A stretch of 38,938 nucleotides of DNA, taken from CAZWCX01 sp964632945. GTDB lineage: Bacteria; Planctomycetota; MHYJ01; WSZJ01; CAZWCX01. Every line of letters begins with the position of its first letter. Position 1 is the stretch's first letter. The notes below the pieces were generated by a model. It saw only the letters and a program-made list of their open reading frames with translations. It was not told the origin of the DNA and made no database searches. Where the stretch lies: the NCBI GenBank assembly GCA_964632945.1, contig CAZWCX010000070.1, positions 1 to 38,938 on the forward strand. Reading direction: 5' to 3'. The translations under genes and the position numbers were made by a program. Positions 1 to 7,849 of this stretch are shown piece after piece.

Positions 1-125
1 ATTAATACAATGGCTTTACGAGATCATCATAAGTTCCCACGTGGACAGCCGGATTTTCTTCGACCATGCGCCATACTTGGGGGCGGGGAAGAGCTCGACT
101 TGCGGGCGGCAGGGAGCAGACGAAA

Positions 126-209
126 TCGGTCGGTGCGACCGACCGGGCGGCGTGGAGATCCCGCCCTGGGGTGGGGGCGGCGATCACGGCGAACGGTCGG
201 TGCGACCGT
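126..209. repeat. Pair of covarying palindromes, 67-bp spacing
   Basis: Two inverted repeats with a 7-bp stem and GTG spacer lie at 126-142 and 193-209. The outermost pair differs between them (T:A in the first, A:T in the second), so pairing is kept while sequence changes. Each is followed by a shared GGGCGGCGTGGAG-type segment, giving an imperfect tandem unit of 67 bp. A third degenerate partial unit may start near 237. This could be a protein-binding site pair or an RNA structure. Confidence 0.5.
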
Positions 210-774
210 CAGGGCGGCGTGGAGGCCTGGCCAATTGCGTGCGACCGGGCAGGGGCGGGAGCCGCCGCCTGGGGCGAGGTCAAAGTCCGTGTACGCGTCA
301 AGTTTCCCTGGTCATTCGATTGGATCCCGGTCGGAGTGTGCCGGTTTCAGAAATCTCCGCTGGGATGTTCATAACTGTCGTTTGATCATGGGGTTGTGTC
401 TTCGAATTCGGTAGTCCTTGGCGCGCATGCGCAACCATTGCTGCTGTAAGCCGTTATGGAGTCGCTCGACATCGCTGCCGAAACCCGTCGTGGGGGAGTC
501 TTCCTGCGGCCACTCCCTGAAACGAGGCGAGCAAACCATTTATTATACAGGATTTATGACGACCTACGAATCAGTTTAGGTGTCCATTCTCGAACATGGG
601 GCTCAGAATCCGGGCGGCAGCCGCGGAGAATCGGGCCAATGGACCGTTGGCGTGCCCGCCCGCCTGACGCCGGCAATTCGGGCGATCCAGACGCGAAGGC
701 TTCCCCGGCGTGGTTCTCGCTGAGTGCGTGGGCTGGGAGGGGTGGCGAAGGGCGGGGGTGAGGCCGAAAATAGC

Positions 775-804
775 AAGACCCCCGGGGCCACCGGAGGTCT
801 TTTT
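775..804 (+). terminator. Intrinsic terminator with no assigned upstream gene
   Basis: The arm AAGACC (775-780) pairs with GGTCTT (796-801). After one C/A mismatch, an inner CCGG/CCGG stem (782-785 with 791-794) closes a 5-nt loop. The right arm runs into TTTTT (800-804). This is the most canonical Rho-independent terminator in the window. An A-rich stretch on the left means it could also work on the minus strand. No gene is recognised upstream. Confidence 0.65.
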
Positions 805-1103
805 CGTCAACAGAGGTCTAGTATATCCAATTCGACCACGAAGTCAAGCACGAATGGTGAAAATAACGAATACAATGAGCTTTCATTAACCCATTAAATC
901 AAGTCACTTACGGACAAAGCGCATGCAGGATGAGAAATCCGACGGTTTTTCCGCGTACACCGTACTCCGTCGGTGGCGCGATTGTCGACCCGGACGCGCG
1001 GAATCCGGAATGCAGGCGGCGACCGATACCTCACTCTCCCTTCAGTTTTCCCGGTGAACTCCTCGATAACACCAGGGGGCGGGCGAAGTCCGGGTCATTT
1101 TGC

Positions 1104-1131
1104 TTGACACCCTTGGCTTAACTTCTATAAT
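1104..1131 (+). promoter_or_regulatory. Sigma-70 promoter, near consensus
   Basis: A perfect TTGACA (1104-1109) and a perfect TATAAT (1126-1131) are separated by 16 bp. Transcription would start near 1138, leaving a leader of about 95 nt before the ATG at 1233. Perfect boxes in such GC-rich DNA are unlikely to be chance and suggest strong constitutive expression of the next gene. Confidence 0.8.
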
Positions 1132-1232
1132 GCCCGCACTTAATTGGAGCGATCCGGCGGAATTCCGGTCTCCCCGACCGGGCTGGCCGAGGGATTGGTA
1201 GGGTTCTGGTTACTCCCTGGAGGAGGTTGGCG

Positions 1233-2180
1233 ATGCGTCTGCTCCTGTGCGCGCTCGCGGTGTTCGTCGTTCTGCTCTTCGTGGCGGTCGATCGGCCTGC
1301 CGATGCAGCGGGTCTGCATGTCCGCTGGATGATCGACTACGAGGGCCGCAAGCCGGTCATGTTCACGTATGTGGATCCGGCCGGGCAGCGGGAGAACTTC
1401 TGGTACGTCGTCTACACGCTCACCAACAATGGGGAGATCGACGCCCCCCTGAACGTCGACTTGACGATTCGCGATGATCGTGGCCGCTACTATCACATGG
1501 GGTTCTACCCCCAGGTTGAGGAACAGATCATCGCCAAGGAAGAGCACCTGACGGGTCTGGCGAAGCCGCTGCAGTCCGAGCGCATCCGCAACTACAAGGA
1601 CAAGCGGCGCTACATGAGCTCCAGCGAACAGCGCGCGCTCACGACGCTGAAGGTCGGCGAGTCGCTTCAGGGCATCGCGGTCTTCTCCGGCGTCAGCCTC
1701 GGCGTAAAGCAGATGGACGTCCTCGTTGCGGCGCTCATCAACCCGGTCAAGTATCGCACGCGCCGGGCGACCACCCCGGAGGAAGAGGCGGATCGGTTTG
1801 AGCTCGAGCCGAAGATCTACCGGCTGACCTACCGGCGCGAAGGCGCGTCGCTGTATCCGCAGTTCGACGCGGTCGAGTTCGTTCGGAAGGACTGGATCGT
1901 CAAGAATCTGGGCATCCTGAGTGACAAGGAGACGATCGGCACGCTGGTCGAGGCGCTCTCCAACCAGGATCCGACCATCCGCAAGGCCGCCAGCGATCTC
2001 CTTGCCAATCTGCTCGAGGATCGCAAGGGGTACAACGGCGATGCGGACGTGGAGTCGAATCGCGGGGCGATCCTGCTGTGGCGGGAGTGGTGGAGCCGGA
2101 ACCGCCACAAGCTTCAGTTCGATGATGCCAGCGGGACCTTCAAGCTGATGGAGGCCGCGCCCGCGGGGGGCTCGAACTAG
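1233..2180 (+). CDS. Secreted protein with C-terminal HEAT-like segment
   Basis: This 315-residue protein begins with a hydrophobic signal sequence (about residues 1-26, ending near ADAA), so it is probably exported. The central part is beta-rich and reads like an immunoglobulin- or transglutaminase-type extracellular domain, with the phrase YTLTNNGEIDAPLNVDLTI. Residues about 210-265 contain a HEAT-repeat-like helical unit (VEALSNQDPTIRKAASDLLA). The ATG at 1233 is preferred because GGAGGAGG lies 6 nt upstream; an in-frame TTG two codons earlier overlaps that site. The gene has its own strong promoter and ends at a hairpin (2212-2237). I do not recognise a specific family. Its function is unknown, and an envelope role is inferred from the signal peptide only. 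Confidence 0.8.
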   Translation: MRLLLCALAVFVVLLFVAVDRPADAAGLHVRWMIDYEGRKPVMFTYVDPAGQRENFWYVVYTLTNNGEIDAPLNVDLTIRDDRGRYYHMGFYPQVEEQIIAKEEHLTGLAKPLQSERIRNYKDKRRYMSSSEQRALTTLKVGESLQGIAVFSGVSLGVKQMDVLVAALINPVKYRTRRATTPEEEADRFELEPKIYRLTYRREGASLYPQFDAVEFVRKDWIVKNLGILSDKETIGTLVEALSNQDPTIRKAASDLLANLLEDRKGYNGDADVESNRGAILLWREWWSRNRHKLQFDDASGTFKLMEAAPAGGSN

Positions 2181-2211
2181 TTGCACCCGGCGTCGACGCG
2201 CCGCCATTCGG

Positions 2212-2247
2212 GGCCCGATCGGGAAGCCGACCGGGCCTCGCATATTT
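2212..2247. terminator. Hairpin between convergent genes
   Basis: GGCCCG (2212-2217) pairs with CGGGCC (2232-2237). After an A/C mismatch, TCGG pairs with CCGA around a GAAG tetraloop. ATATTTT follows, giving a moderate U-rich tail on the plus strand. It lies between two converging genes and probably ends transcription of the upstream plus-strand gene. Confidence 0.6.
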
Positions 2248-2254
2248 TCGGCGC

Positions 2255-2938
2255 CTACCCGACTCCCGCGCGGCTCGTTCGTCTCCAGGCCCAGGCGAGC
2301 GCCGTGAGCAACCCCAAGGTCAGGAGCACGCCGGCGACCGTCATGGCGGGGTGCCGCATCATGGCCTCCATGCGTCGTTCCAACGCCACCGCACCCAGCG
2401 CCATCAGGGCGCTGCTGACGGCCGATCCACCCGCAATCCCCAACAGAATCGTGCGGGGCGGCAACGCCGCCATTTCGCCGAAGAAGGTGGACCCCAACGG
2501 GCCGGTCCCCGAGAACGGCAGGGCGGTGTAGATTCCCACCCCGATGCCGGCCAAGCGGCGCAACCAGCGGTGACCCTGCAAGTACCCGGCGCTCTGGGCG
2601 CGGATCGCCAGCAGCCTCGGCCCGAGGCGGGGGACGCGAAACAGCAGGTCGAGATGGGACAGCAAGAGGGCGGCCATGCCGATCTCCGCGACCGTCGCGC
2701 CCAGGGCGAGGGTCCAGGCCGAGAGTCGGCAGTTCGGGTAGAGGGAGGCGAAGATGATCAACTTGCCGGCGCCGGCCGCCGAAACGCCGAGAAACCCGGC
2801 GGCTTGGGCGGCAGCCGCCCATCCTTGACGCAAGACGACCCCGCCCAGGAAACCCAGCACCGCCGCCCCGACCGCCGCGAACGCGGTAATCCGTTCAAAT
2901 CGGCTCGGGATCCGGCGCTCCGCGAGGGGGGGGATCAC
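2255..2938 (-). CDS. Small multidrug export family-like membrane protein
   Basis: This 227-residue integral membrane protein has about five to six hydrophobic segments. The stretch around residues 130-165, with GTGPLGSTFFGEMAALP followed by a Gly-rich helix, matches the pattern of the putative small multi-drug export family (Sm_multidrug_ex, COG2426). That name is historical, and transport has not been shown for most members. The GTG at 2938 overlaps the stop of the CutA gene in a GTGA arrangement, which argues for translational coupling and fixes the start. It is the last gene of a three-gene operon with the 3D-domain protein and CutA. Substrate and direction of transport cannot be inferred. 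Confidence 0.75.
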   Translation of the reverse strand: MIPPLAERRIPSRFERITAFAAVGAAVLGFLGGVVLRQGWAAAAQAAGFLGVSAAGAGKLIIFASLYPNCRLSAWTLALGATVAEIGMAALLLSHLDLLFRVPRLGPRLLAIRAQSAGYLQGHRWLRRLAGIGVGIYTALPFSGTGPLGSTFFGEMAALPPRTILLGIAGGSAVSSALMALGAVALERRMEAMMRHPAMTVAGVLLTLGLLTALAWAWRRTSRAGVG

Positions 2939-3711
2939 GGACGCTCCGCCATTCGGGGCGGGCGCGTATTCTCCGCCACCCAGCGCAGGTAAGCGGGCCA
3001 GCCGTCCTCCGGACGCAACGCCAAAATCTCGGGCGTGGTGTAGGGATGCATCGCCTTCAATCGGGACCTCAAGTCCCCGAACCGGTCGGCCGCCGTCTTG
3101 ACGATCATCAGCACTTCCGCCTCGTCGCAGACCTCGCCTTCCCACCGGTAGATCGATCGGACCCCGGGCACCAGGTTGACGCAGGCCGCCAACCGCTCGT
3201 CCACCAGGGCCCGCCCGATCCGGGCCCCGGTCTCGGCATCGGGAACCGTGCACAGAACCACCTGTACGGGTTCCTGCGGTCGGCCGGAATCCGGACTCTC
3301 CCCGGACTCCTCCATTCCCCAGCGCGGATGCCGGACCACGACATGAAACGCCTCCCCGGGAACCCCGGCGACCGGCGTCGCGTGGGCCTCAATCTGGAGG
3401 GCCGCGTATCCGAGCGGGCTCAGGGCCTGATCGATCCGATGCAGGAGCCCCAGCGCCCAAGTCGAGGCCGAGGCCAGCGGGGTAGGCGGAATCTCCAGCC
3501 CCGGGTTCCCAGCCGCCGACCGGGATTCGCGCATCAGGCGGTCGCGCAGATCCCCCTCGGGGGTCGACAGGAAGTGATGGGCCGCACGCGAGATGTGTTC
3601 TTCGGAGGTCGGAACGGCCACCGCCAGGTCCAGCGTGACGATCCACGCGCCGCCCAGCGAGGATGCAGTAAGATCTCTCAGCTGAAGAGAATACGTCCGC
3701 AGACTCAGCAT
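2935..3711 (-). CDS. cutA: CutA1-family protein with N-terminal extension
   Basis: The C-terminal part (residues about 149-247) is a full CutA1 domain: a beta strand with CTVPDAETGARIGRALV, then LAACVNLVPGVRSIYRW, and VKTAADRF before HPYTTPEILAL. CutA1 proteins form ferredoxin-like trimers tied to divalent metal tolerance, though the exact role is unclear. CutA is normally 100-115 residues, so the first ~145 residues here are extra. That region has predicted strands and helices and no assignable domain; residues 75-112 faintly recall the PT-x-E segment of 6-pyruvoyl-tetrahydropterin synthases but the zinc histidines are not evident. No good Shine-Dalgarno precedes the ATG at 3711, so the start is uncertain. 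The stop overlaps the next gene. Confidence 0.8.
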   Translation of the reverse strand: MLSLRTYSLQLRDLTASSLGGAWIVTLDLAVAVPTSEEHISRAAHHFLSTPEGDLRDRLMRESRSAAGNPGLEIPPTPLASASTWALGLLHRIDQALSPLGYAALQIEAHATPVAGVPGEAFHVVVRHPRWGMEESGESPDSGRPQEPVQVVLCTVPDAETGARIGRALVDERLAACVNLVPGVRSIYRWEGEVCDEAEVLMIVKTAADRFGDLRSRLKAMHPYTTPEILALRPEDGWPAYLRWVAENTRPPRMAERP

Positions 3712-3739
3712 GGAGGGAAGGCGGGGGTTGCGGGCGGTC

Positions 3740-4303
3740 TCACTCGATGCGACGGAACAGCGGGACTTCGAGGATCTTCACGCCCCAGTTGCGGGCCTGA
3801 TAGAAGTACTTGAGCCGCACGTCGATATGATAGACGCCCTCGCGGCTCCAGCTTCGCTTCATGGCCACGCCCGTATCGTCGGCTTCCCGCAGGCCGATCC
3901 CCGGGATCCAGGCCTTGGTCCCATAGGGAATGGCGCGCGGATCCACGGCGACCCCGTCCAGAACCCAGGCATTCTTCATCGTGGCCGTCTTGCCGTCCGC
4001 GAATCGACCGCAGCACCGGTAGGAAGGGTCGTAGGCGGTCACGCGGGCGGTAACGGTCTTCCAGTACACATACCCCTCGGGGATCTCAAGGAAGCGAGGA
4101 TCCTCGGTCGGGTTTGTGGTCTCCGAGAAGGTGCTGATGACCGTGGGGCTGACCTCGGTCAACAGGAGAGGGGCAAAGGGCAGCGTGGCCAGGGTGGCCG
4201 GGCGCAGGGCGGGGTTGCCCTTGGACGTGAGGCCGGGCAGGGCGTTCCCGCAGGTGACGACCAGGACGCAGGCCACCGCCAACGCGTACCGGGACAAGCC
4301 CAT
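3740..4303 (-). CDS. Secreted 3D-domain (double-psi beta-barrel) protein
   Basis: This 187-residue protein starts with a signal-like hydrophobic segment (residues 5-22). It carries a 3D domain from about residue 80: VTARVTAYDPSYRCCG, then GVAVDPRAIPYGTKAWIPG, EADDTG and a late IDVR. These supply the conserved aspartates that name the family. Such domains occur in lytic transglycosylases and Bacillus YocH-type cell-wall enzymes, so peptidoglycan remodelling outside the membrane is the likely role. The ATG at 4303 is preferred over one 12 codons upstream because it starts the signal sequence directly. A cysteine after the hydrophobic core is not in a good lipobox. It is first in the operon, behind a promoter at 4375-4404, with 28 nt to cutA. 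Confidence 0.85.
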   Translation of the reverse strand: MGLSRYALAVACVLVVTCGNALPGLTSKGNPALRPATLATLPFAPLLLTEVSPTVISTFSETTNPTEDPRFLEIPEGYVYWKTVTARVTAYDPSYRCCGRFADGKTATMKNAWVLDGVAVDPRAIPYGTKAWIPGIGLREADDTGVAMKRSWSREGVYHIDVRLKYFYQARNWGVKILEVPLFRRIE

Positions 4304-4374
4304 GGACGTCTCACCCACACACAGAGGACTGGCCCACATCGATCCCGACTCACCCCGTCACCGAGGTAGGCGAA

Positions 4375-4404
4375 ATTCTAGAAAACCGGTATCGGAGGGG
4401 TCAA
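4375..4404 (-). promoter_or_regulatory. Sigma-70-type promoter of the 3D/CutA operon
   Basis: On the minus strand TTGACC (4404-4399) and TAGAAT (4380-4375) are separated by 18 bp. The boxes match 5 of 6 bases each and lie about 70 nt upstream of the ATG at 4303. Confidence 0.55.
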
Positions 4405-4833
4405 GTACAAACTCCGGGGGTCCGAAAAAGATGACTTGGGGCTTCTTCGGGTTGGGCGGAACACGCTGATTCCGGTCCCGGGACGGCGGGCGGTCCGCAA
4501 TCTCCCGTTTCCACCCCCGAAAGTACAGGCCAGGTCGGCGTGGAGTAAGGGGGGCGCTGTCCCGCCCCCTGGTGTGCAGGGATTCCGGGTAGCGCGACGA
4601 CCGGTTCGACCATGACTTTCTTTCACGTCCGCCACCGAATGCGCAGGGTTCCCGGGCGGGGGGACCGCCAACGGGAAGCGAAGCGATCCCTGGGGGCAGG
4701 GGCTTCCCCGCAAGGGGCTCCAGCCGGGTCCCGCGGAGGGGCCTATCCGACATCGGGGGGCGGGACTTCGGAGCCCTCTCCGGCGAGAATCCCGCTCCCG
4801 GAGGGCCCGGGTCGATCCGCGCCGGGAAATCGC
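4405..4833. other. Intergenic region between divergent operons
   Basis: No gene is supported here. The open frames are low-complexity and lack family motifs. A GC hairpin (arms 4549-4556 and 4563-4570, loop 4557-4562) resembles an intrinsic terminator without a T-run. The two flanking ends carry divergent promoters. Confidence 0.5.
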
Positions 4834-4861
4834 TTGACTTGCCTTCGGGTTGCCCGATAAT
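4834..4861 (+). promoter_or_regulatory. Sigma-70-type promoter of hps-mcsAB region
   Basis: TTGACT (4834-4839) and GATAAT (4856-4861) have a 16-bp spacer and each matches 5 of 6 consensus bases. Transcription would start near 4868, about 80 nt before the TTG start at 4947. Confidence 0.65.
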
Positions 4862-4882
4862 CAGGGGCACACAGAGCCCGTG

Positions 4883-4908
4883 CAGGGGGGGCGTTGCCCC
4901 CCCTGTTT
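4883..4908 (+). terminator. Leader hairpin, possible attenuator
   Basis: CAGGGGGGG (4883-4891) pairs perfectly with CCCCCCCTG (4897-4905) around a CGTTG loop, followed by TTT. It lies in the leader between the promoter and the start codon. A 9-bp G/C stem there could attenuate transcription or protect the 5' end. The U-run is short, so termination is uncertain. Confidence 0.45.
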
Positions 4909-4946
4909 CGTCCCCGGCGGCCCGAAGTCTATTGTGGGGAGGGACG

Positions 4947-6248
4947 TTGAAGCCGATCCTGCAGGTCGCACTGGACTTCCTGGAACTCAAGCGGGCCCTC
5001 AAGGCTGCCCAGGAGGCGGTGAAGGGTGGGGCGACGTGGATCGAGGCGGGCACTCCGCTGATCAAGAGCGAGGGGCTGGATTCAATCCGGGCTCTCCGTC
5101 GCGAGTTTCCCAAGCACACCCTCATCGCCGATCTGAAGACCATGGACGCCGGCCGGATCGAGATGGAGGCGGCGGCCAAGGCCGGCGCCAACATCGGCAT
5201 GGTCCTTGGGGTCGCGTCCGATGAGTGCATCAAGGAATGCATCGAGGCGGGCCGCAACTACGGCCTCAATATCGGGGTCGATCTCGTCGGGCACCCGGAT
5301 CCGGGCGGGCGCGCCCGGATGGTCGAGTCCTGGGGGGCCTATTTCGTCAGCGTCCATTGCCCGATCGACGAGCAGATGGCCGGACGGGACCCTCTGGACC
5401 GGCTGAAGAAGGTTCGGGCCGAGGTCAAGCTCCCGGTCGCCTGCGCCGGCGGGATCAACTCGGAGACGGCGGCGGAGGTGGTCGAGCACGGCGCCGACAT
5501 CGTCATCGTCGGCGGGGCGATCACCAAGGCGGCCGATGCGGAAAAGGCGGCGCGCGACATCCTCCATGCGATCGAGACCCGCACGAAGGTGCGGACCGAC
5601 CTGTTCAAGCGCGCCTCCGGGGAGGAGGTTCGCGACGTCTTTCGGAAGGTGTCGACCCCGAACTTGAGCGACGCAATGCACCGGGCGGGGGACCTCCCGG
5701 GCGTGATTCCGGTGCTGGCGGGCGCCAAGATGGTCGGCCCGGCCTTCACGGTGCGCACCTATGCCGGGGACTGGGCCAAGCCGGTCGAGGCGATCGAACT
5801 GGCGCAGCCCGGCGATGTCCTGGTGATCGACGTCGGCGGGGTGGGCCCGGCCGTCTGGGGGGAACTGGCCAGCGAAGGGGCCCTGCAGCGGAAACTCTCC
5901 GGCGTGGTGATCGACGGGGCGATCCGCGACGTCGACAGCATCCGTGCCATCGGCTTTCCCGGCTTCGCCCGGATCATCACCCCGACCGCCGGCGAACCCA
6001 AGGGCTTCGGGGAAGTCGGGGTCACGGTCAAGGTCTTCGGCGTCTCCGTATCCCCGGGGGACTGGGTGGTCGGAGACGACAACGGCGTCGTCGTCGTTCC
6101 TCGCGCGCGCGCCGTCGAGGTGGCCAACCGGGCCATGGACGTCCTGGAACGCGAAAACCGCCTCCGCGAGGAGATCCGCCGCGGCAGCACCCTCTCCGAA
6201 GTGACCGAGTTGCTACGCTGGGAAAAGCAGAAGATCATGCAGGGTTGA
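4947..6248 (+). CDS. Hexulose-6-phosphate synthase/RraA-like fusion
   Basis: The first ~215 residues of this 433-residue protein are a 3-hexulose-6-phosphate synthase/KGPDC-type TIM barrel: LQVALDFLELKRAL, GATWIEAGTPLIKSEG, IADLKTMDAG and LGVASDECIKECIEAG. This enzyme condenses formaldehyde with ribulose 5-phosphate, or runs in reverse to make ribulose 5-phosphate. Residues about 225-405 are an RraA/HMG-CHA-aldolase-like domain with VVIDGAIRDVDSIRAIGFP, which carries its conserved Arg-Asp. The same fusion is known in archaea and some bacteria. No hexulose-phosphate isomerase gene is present here. The start is a TTG with GGGGAGGGA just upstream. It is 28 nt ahead of mcsA and probably co-transcribed. 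The RraA part may be an aldolase or decarboxylase rather than an RNase E inhibitor. Confidence 0.85.
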   Translation: MKPILQVALDFLELKRALKAAQEAVKGGATWIEAGTPLIKSEGLDSIRALRREFPKHTLIADLKTMDAGRIEMEAAAKAGANIGMVLGVASDECIKECIEAGRNYGLNIGVDLVGHPDPGGRARMVESWGAYFVSVHCPIDEQMAGRDPLDRLKKVRAEVKLPVACAGGINSETAAEVVEHGADIVIVGGAITKAADAEKAARDILHAIETRTKVRTDLFKRASGEEVRDVFRKVSTPNLSDAMHRAGDLPGVIPVLAGAKMVGPAFTVRTYAGDWAKPVEAIELAQPGDVLVIDVGGVGPAVWGELASEGALQRKLSGVVIDGAIRDVDSIRAIGFPGFARIITPTAGEPKGFGEVGVTVKVFGVSVSPGDWVVGDDNGVVVVPRARAVEVANRAMDVLERENRLREEIRRGSTLSEVTELLRWEKQKIMQG

Positions 6249-6276
6249 CGCGGATCCGATTCCGCGGGAAGATGTC

Positions 6277-6786
6277 ATGGTGACGTGCGAGATCTGCCAT
6301 ACCAACGTGGCCACGGTCCATATGACCGAAGTCGTCAACGGCTCGGTGACGGAGCTGCATTTCTGTGACGAGTGCGCCCGCCAGAAGGGCTTCCCGTTCA
6401 AGACCTCGAGTGCGGAAGGGCTGATTCAGAAGATCCAGCACGCGATCATGAAGCCCCCCTCCCGCGCGGGCGCGGAACCGAAGTGCCCCGAGTGCGGGAT
6501 GACCTACGCGGAATTCCGCTCCAAGGCGCGCCTCGGCTGCGCGCGCGACTACGAGGTCTTCAAGGCGCATCTCCTCCCTCTGCTCGAGAAGATTCACGGC
6601 AACACCGTCCACCGCGGCAAGGTCCCCCGGAGGTCGGAGCGCGCCATCGCGCGCGACCGCGAGATCGAGCAGTTGGAAGCCCGACTCGTCCGGCTCGTGA
6701 AGGAAGAAGCCTTCGAGGAAGCCGCGAACGTCCGCAATCGGATCCGCCGGCTGAAGGAAGAGCAGGCGGGGGAGACCCGTCCATGA
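6277..6786 (+). CDS. mcsA: McsA, activator of protein-arginine kinase
   Basis: This 169-residue protein has zinc-binding cysteine pairs C4/C7 and C30/C33 (a treble-clef-like N-terminus) and CPEC at 70-73 with C88. A UVR coiled-coil hairpin covers about residues 128-162 (REIEQLEARL, EEAFEEAANVRNRIRRL). The combination of zinc fingers and a C-terminal UVR motif is typical of McsA, which activates the arginine kinase McsB in Firmicutes. One cysteine of the second pair of fingers appears lost (C88 stands alone). The stop overlaps the mcsB start (ATGA), giving translational coupling. No ctsR or clpC lies beside it, unlike in Bacillus. Confidence 0.9.
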   Translation: MVTCEICHTNVATVHMTEVVNGSVTELHFCDECARQKGFPFKTSSAEGLIQKIQHAIMKPPSRAGAEPKCPECGMTYAEFRSKARLGCARDYEVFKAHLLPLLEKIHGNTVHRGKVPRRSERAIARDREIEQLEARLVRLVKEEAFEEAANVRNRIRRLKEEQAGETRP

Positions 6787-7841
6787 AAATCGATGACCTG
6801 GCCACCCAGGCCGGCGAATGGATGAAGGGCACCGGGCCCGAAAGCGACATCGTCATCTCGACCCGACTGCGCTTGGCGCGGAACGTCCGCGAATTCCCCT
6901 TCTTGACCCAGGCCACGCCCGAGGCGCGGTCGCGCTACGCGACGGCGATCCGCTCGGAAATCGAGTCGTCGGCGCTCGCGGGGCGGGTCTCCTATTTCAA
7001 CCTTCCGGGCCTCGATCCCATCGACCGCCTCTTCCTCGTGGAGCGGCACCTGATCAGCCGCGAACACGCGAACCAGGACGGCGACCGCGGCGTCGCCTTC
7101 GCCCCGGAGGAAACTCTCAGCATCATGATCAACGAGGAGGACCACCTGCGCATCCAGGTCCTCCGCTCGGGCTTCGAGCTGGCCACCGCCTTCTCGGAAA
7201 TCGACCAGGTCGACGACCTGCTCGAGTCGCGACTGACCTGGGCCTTCTCGCCGCAGTTCGGCTACCTCACCGCCTGCCCGACCAACGTCGGGACGGCGAT
7301 GCGCGTCTCGGTCATGCTCCACCTCCCGGCGCTCGTCCTCACCAAGCAGCTCGAAAAGGTGTTCGCCTCGCTCAACCGCATCAGCTTCACCGTGCGTGGC
7401 CTCTACGGCGAAGGCACCCAGGCGACCGGCGACTTCTACCAGATTTCCAACCAGTCGACGCTCGGCAAAACCGAGGCCGAGATCCTCTCGGAGATGAGCG
7501 AGGTCGTCCCGGCGATCGCCCGCTTCGAGCGGACCTGGCGCGAGAAGCTGGTCGAGGAGAACCGCTCCAAGCTGGAAGACAAGATCTTCCGCGCCTACGG
7601 GATTCTGCGCAACGCCCGCTTGATCACCAGCGAGGAGGCGATGGAATTGCTGAGCTTCGTCCGGCTGGGGTTGAATCTCAACCTCCTGCCCGAGGTGACC
7701 CAAAAGCAGGTGAACGAAATTTTCATCTTTTCGCAGCCGGCCCACCTCCAGAAAGTGTTCCGGCAGCTCCTCGAACCGCAGGAACGGGACGAGGCGCGTG
7801 CGCGGTACGTGCGCGAGCGGCTCGCCGACGGGAGGAAGTGA
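6783..7841 (+). CDS. mcsB: McsB, protein-arginine kinase
   Basis: This 352-residue protein belongs to the phosphagen-kinase-like McsB family, which phosphorylates arginines on proteins and marks them for ClpCP degradation. Visible landmarks are DIVISTRLRLARNVREFPF (22-40), the catalytic acidic pair in INEEDHLRIQ (E118/E119), and LTACPTNVGTAMR with the reactive Cys165. Near the C-terminus RDEARA (335-340) fits the RDXXRA motif that forms the phosphoarginine-sensing allosteric pocket in characterised McsB. Length matches the family. The ATG overlaps the mcsA stop by 4 nt. All key residues are present, so it should be active. The Clp partner must be encoded elsewhere. Confidence 0.95.
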   Translation: MKIDDLATQAGEWMKGTGPESDIVISTRLRLARNVREFPFLTQATPEARSRYATAIRSEIESSALAGRVSYFNLPGLDPIDRLFLVERHLISREHANQDGDRGVAFAPEETLSIMINEEDHLRIQVLRSGFELATAFSEIDQVDDLLESRLTWAFSPQFGYLTACPTNVGTAMRVSVMLHLPALVLTKQLEKVFASLNRISFTVRGLYGEGTQATGDFYQISNQSTLGKTEAEILSEMSEVVPAIARFERTWREKLVEENRSKLEDKIFRAYGILRNARLITSEEAMELLSFVRLGLNLNLLPEVTQKQVNEIFIFSQPAHLQKVFRQLLEPQERDEARARYVRERLADGRK

Positions 7842-7849
7842 ATCACCCC

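Larger units (their letters stand above)
1..1103. other. Non-coding region, no gene recognised
   Basis: I see no convincing coding region here. The open frames are short and Arg/Gly/Pro-rich, show no family motif and lack ribosome binding sites. The stretch holds two palindromes (126-209), an intrinsic terminator (775-804) and an unusually AT-rich patch at about 820-915. A TATTAT-like box near 540 could start a transcript of roughly 250 nt that ends at the terminator, but no known RNA family was recognised. The part from 1104 to 1232 is the promoter and leader of the next gene, including a stem-loop with arms at 1165-1170 and 1176-1181. Confidence 0.5.

Noticed and set aside
4358..5257. Long minus-strand open frame opposite the hps start region
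   Set aside because: It overlaps the HPS-RraA coding frame and the non-coding interval, and its composition is low-complexity without family motifs. It is a shadow of high GC content.
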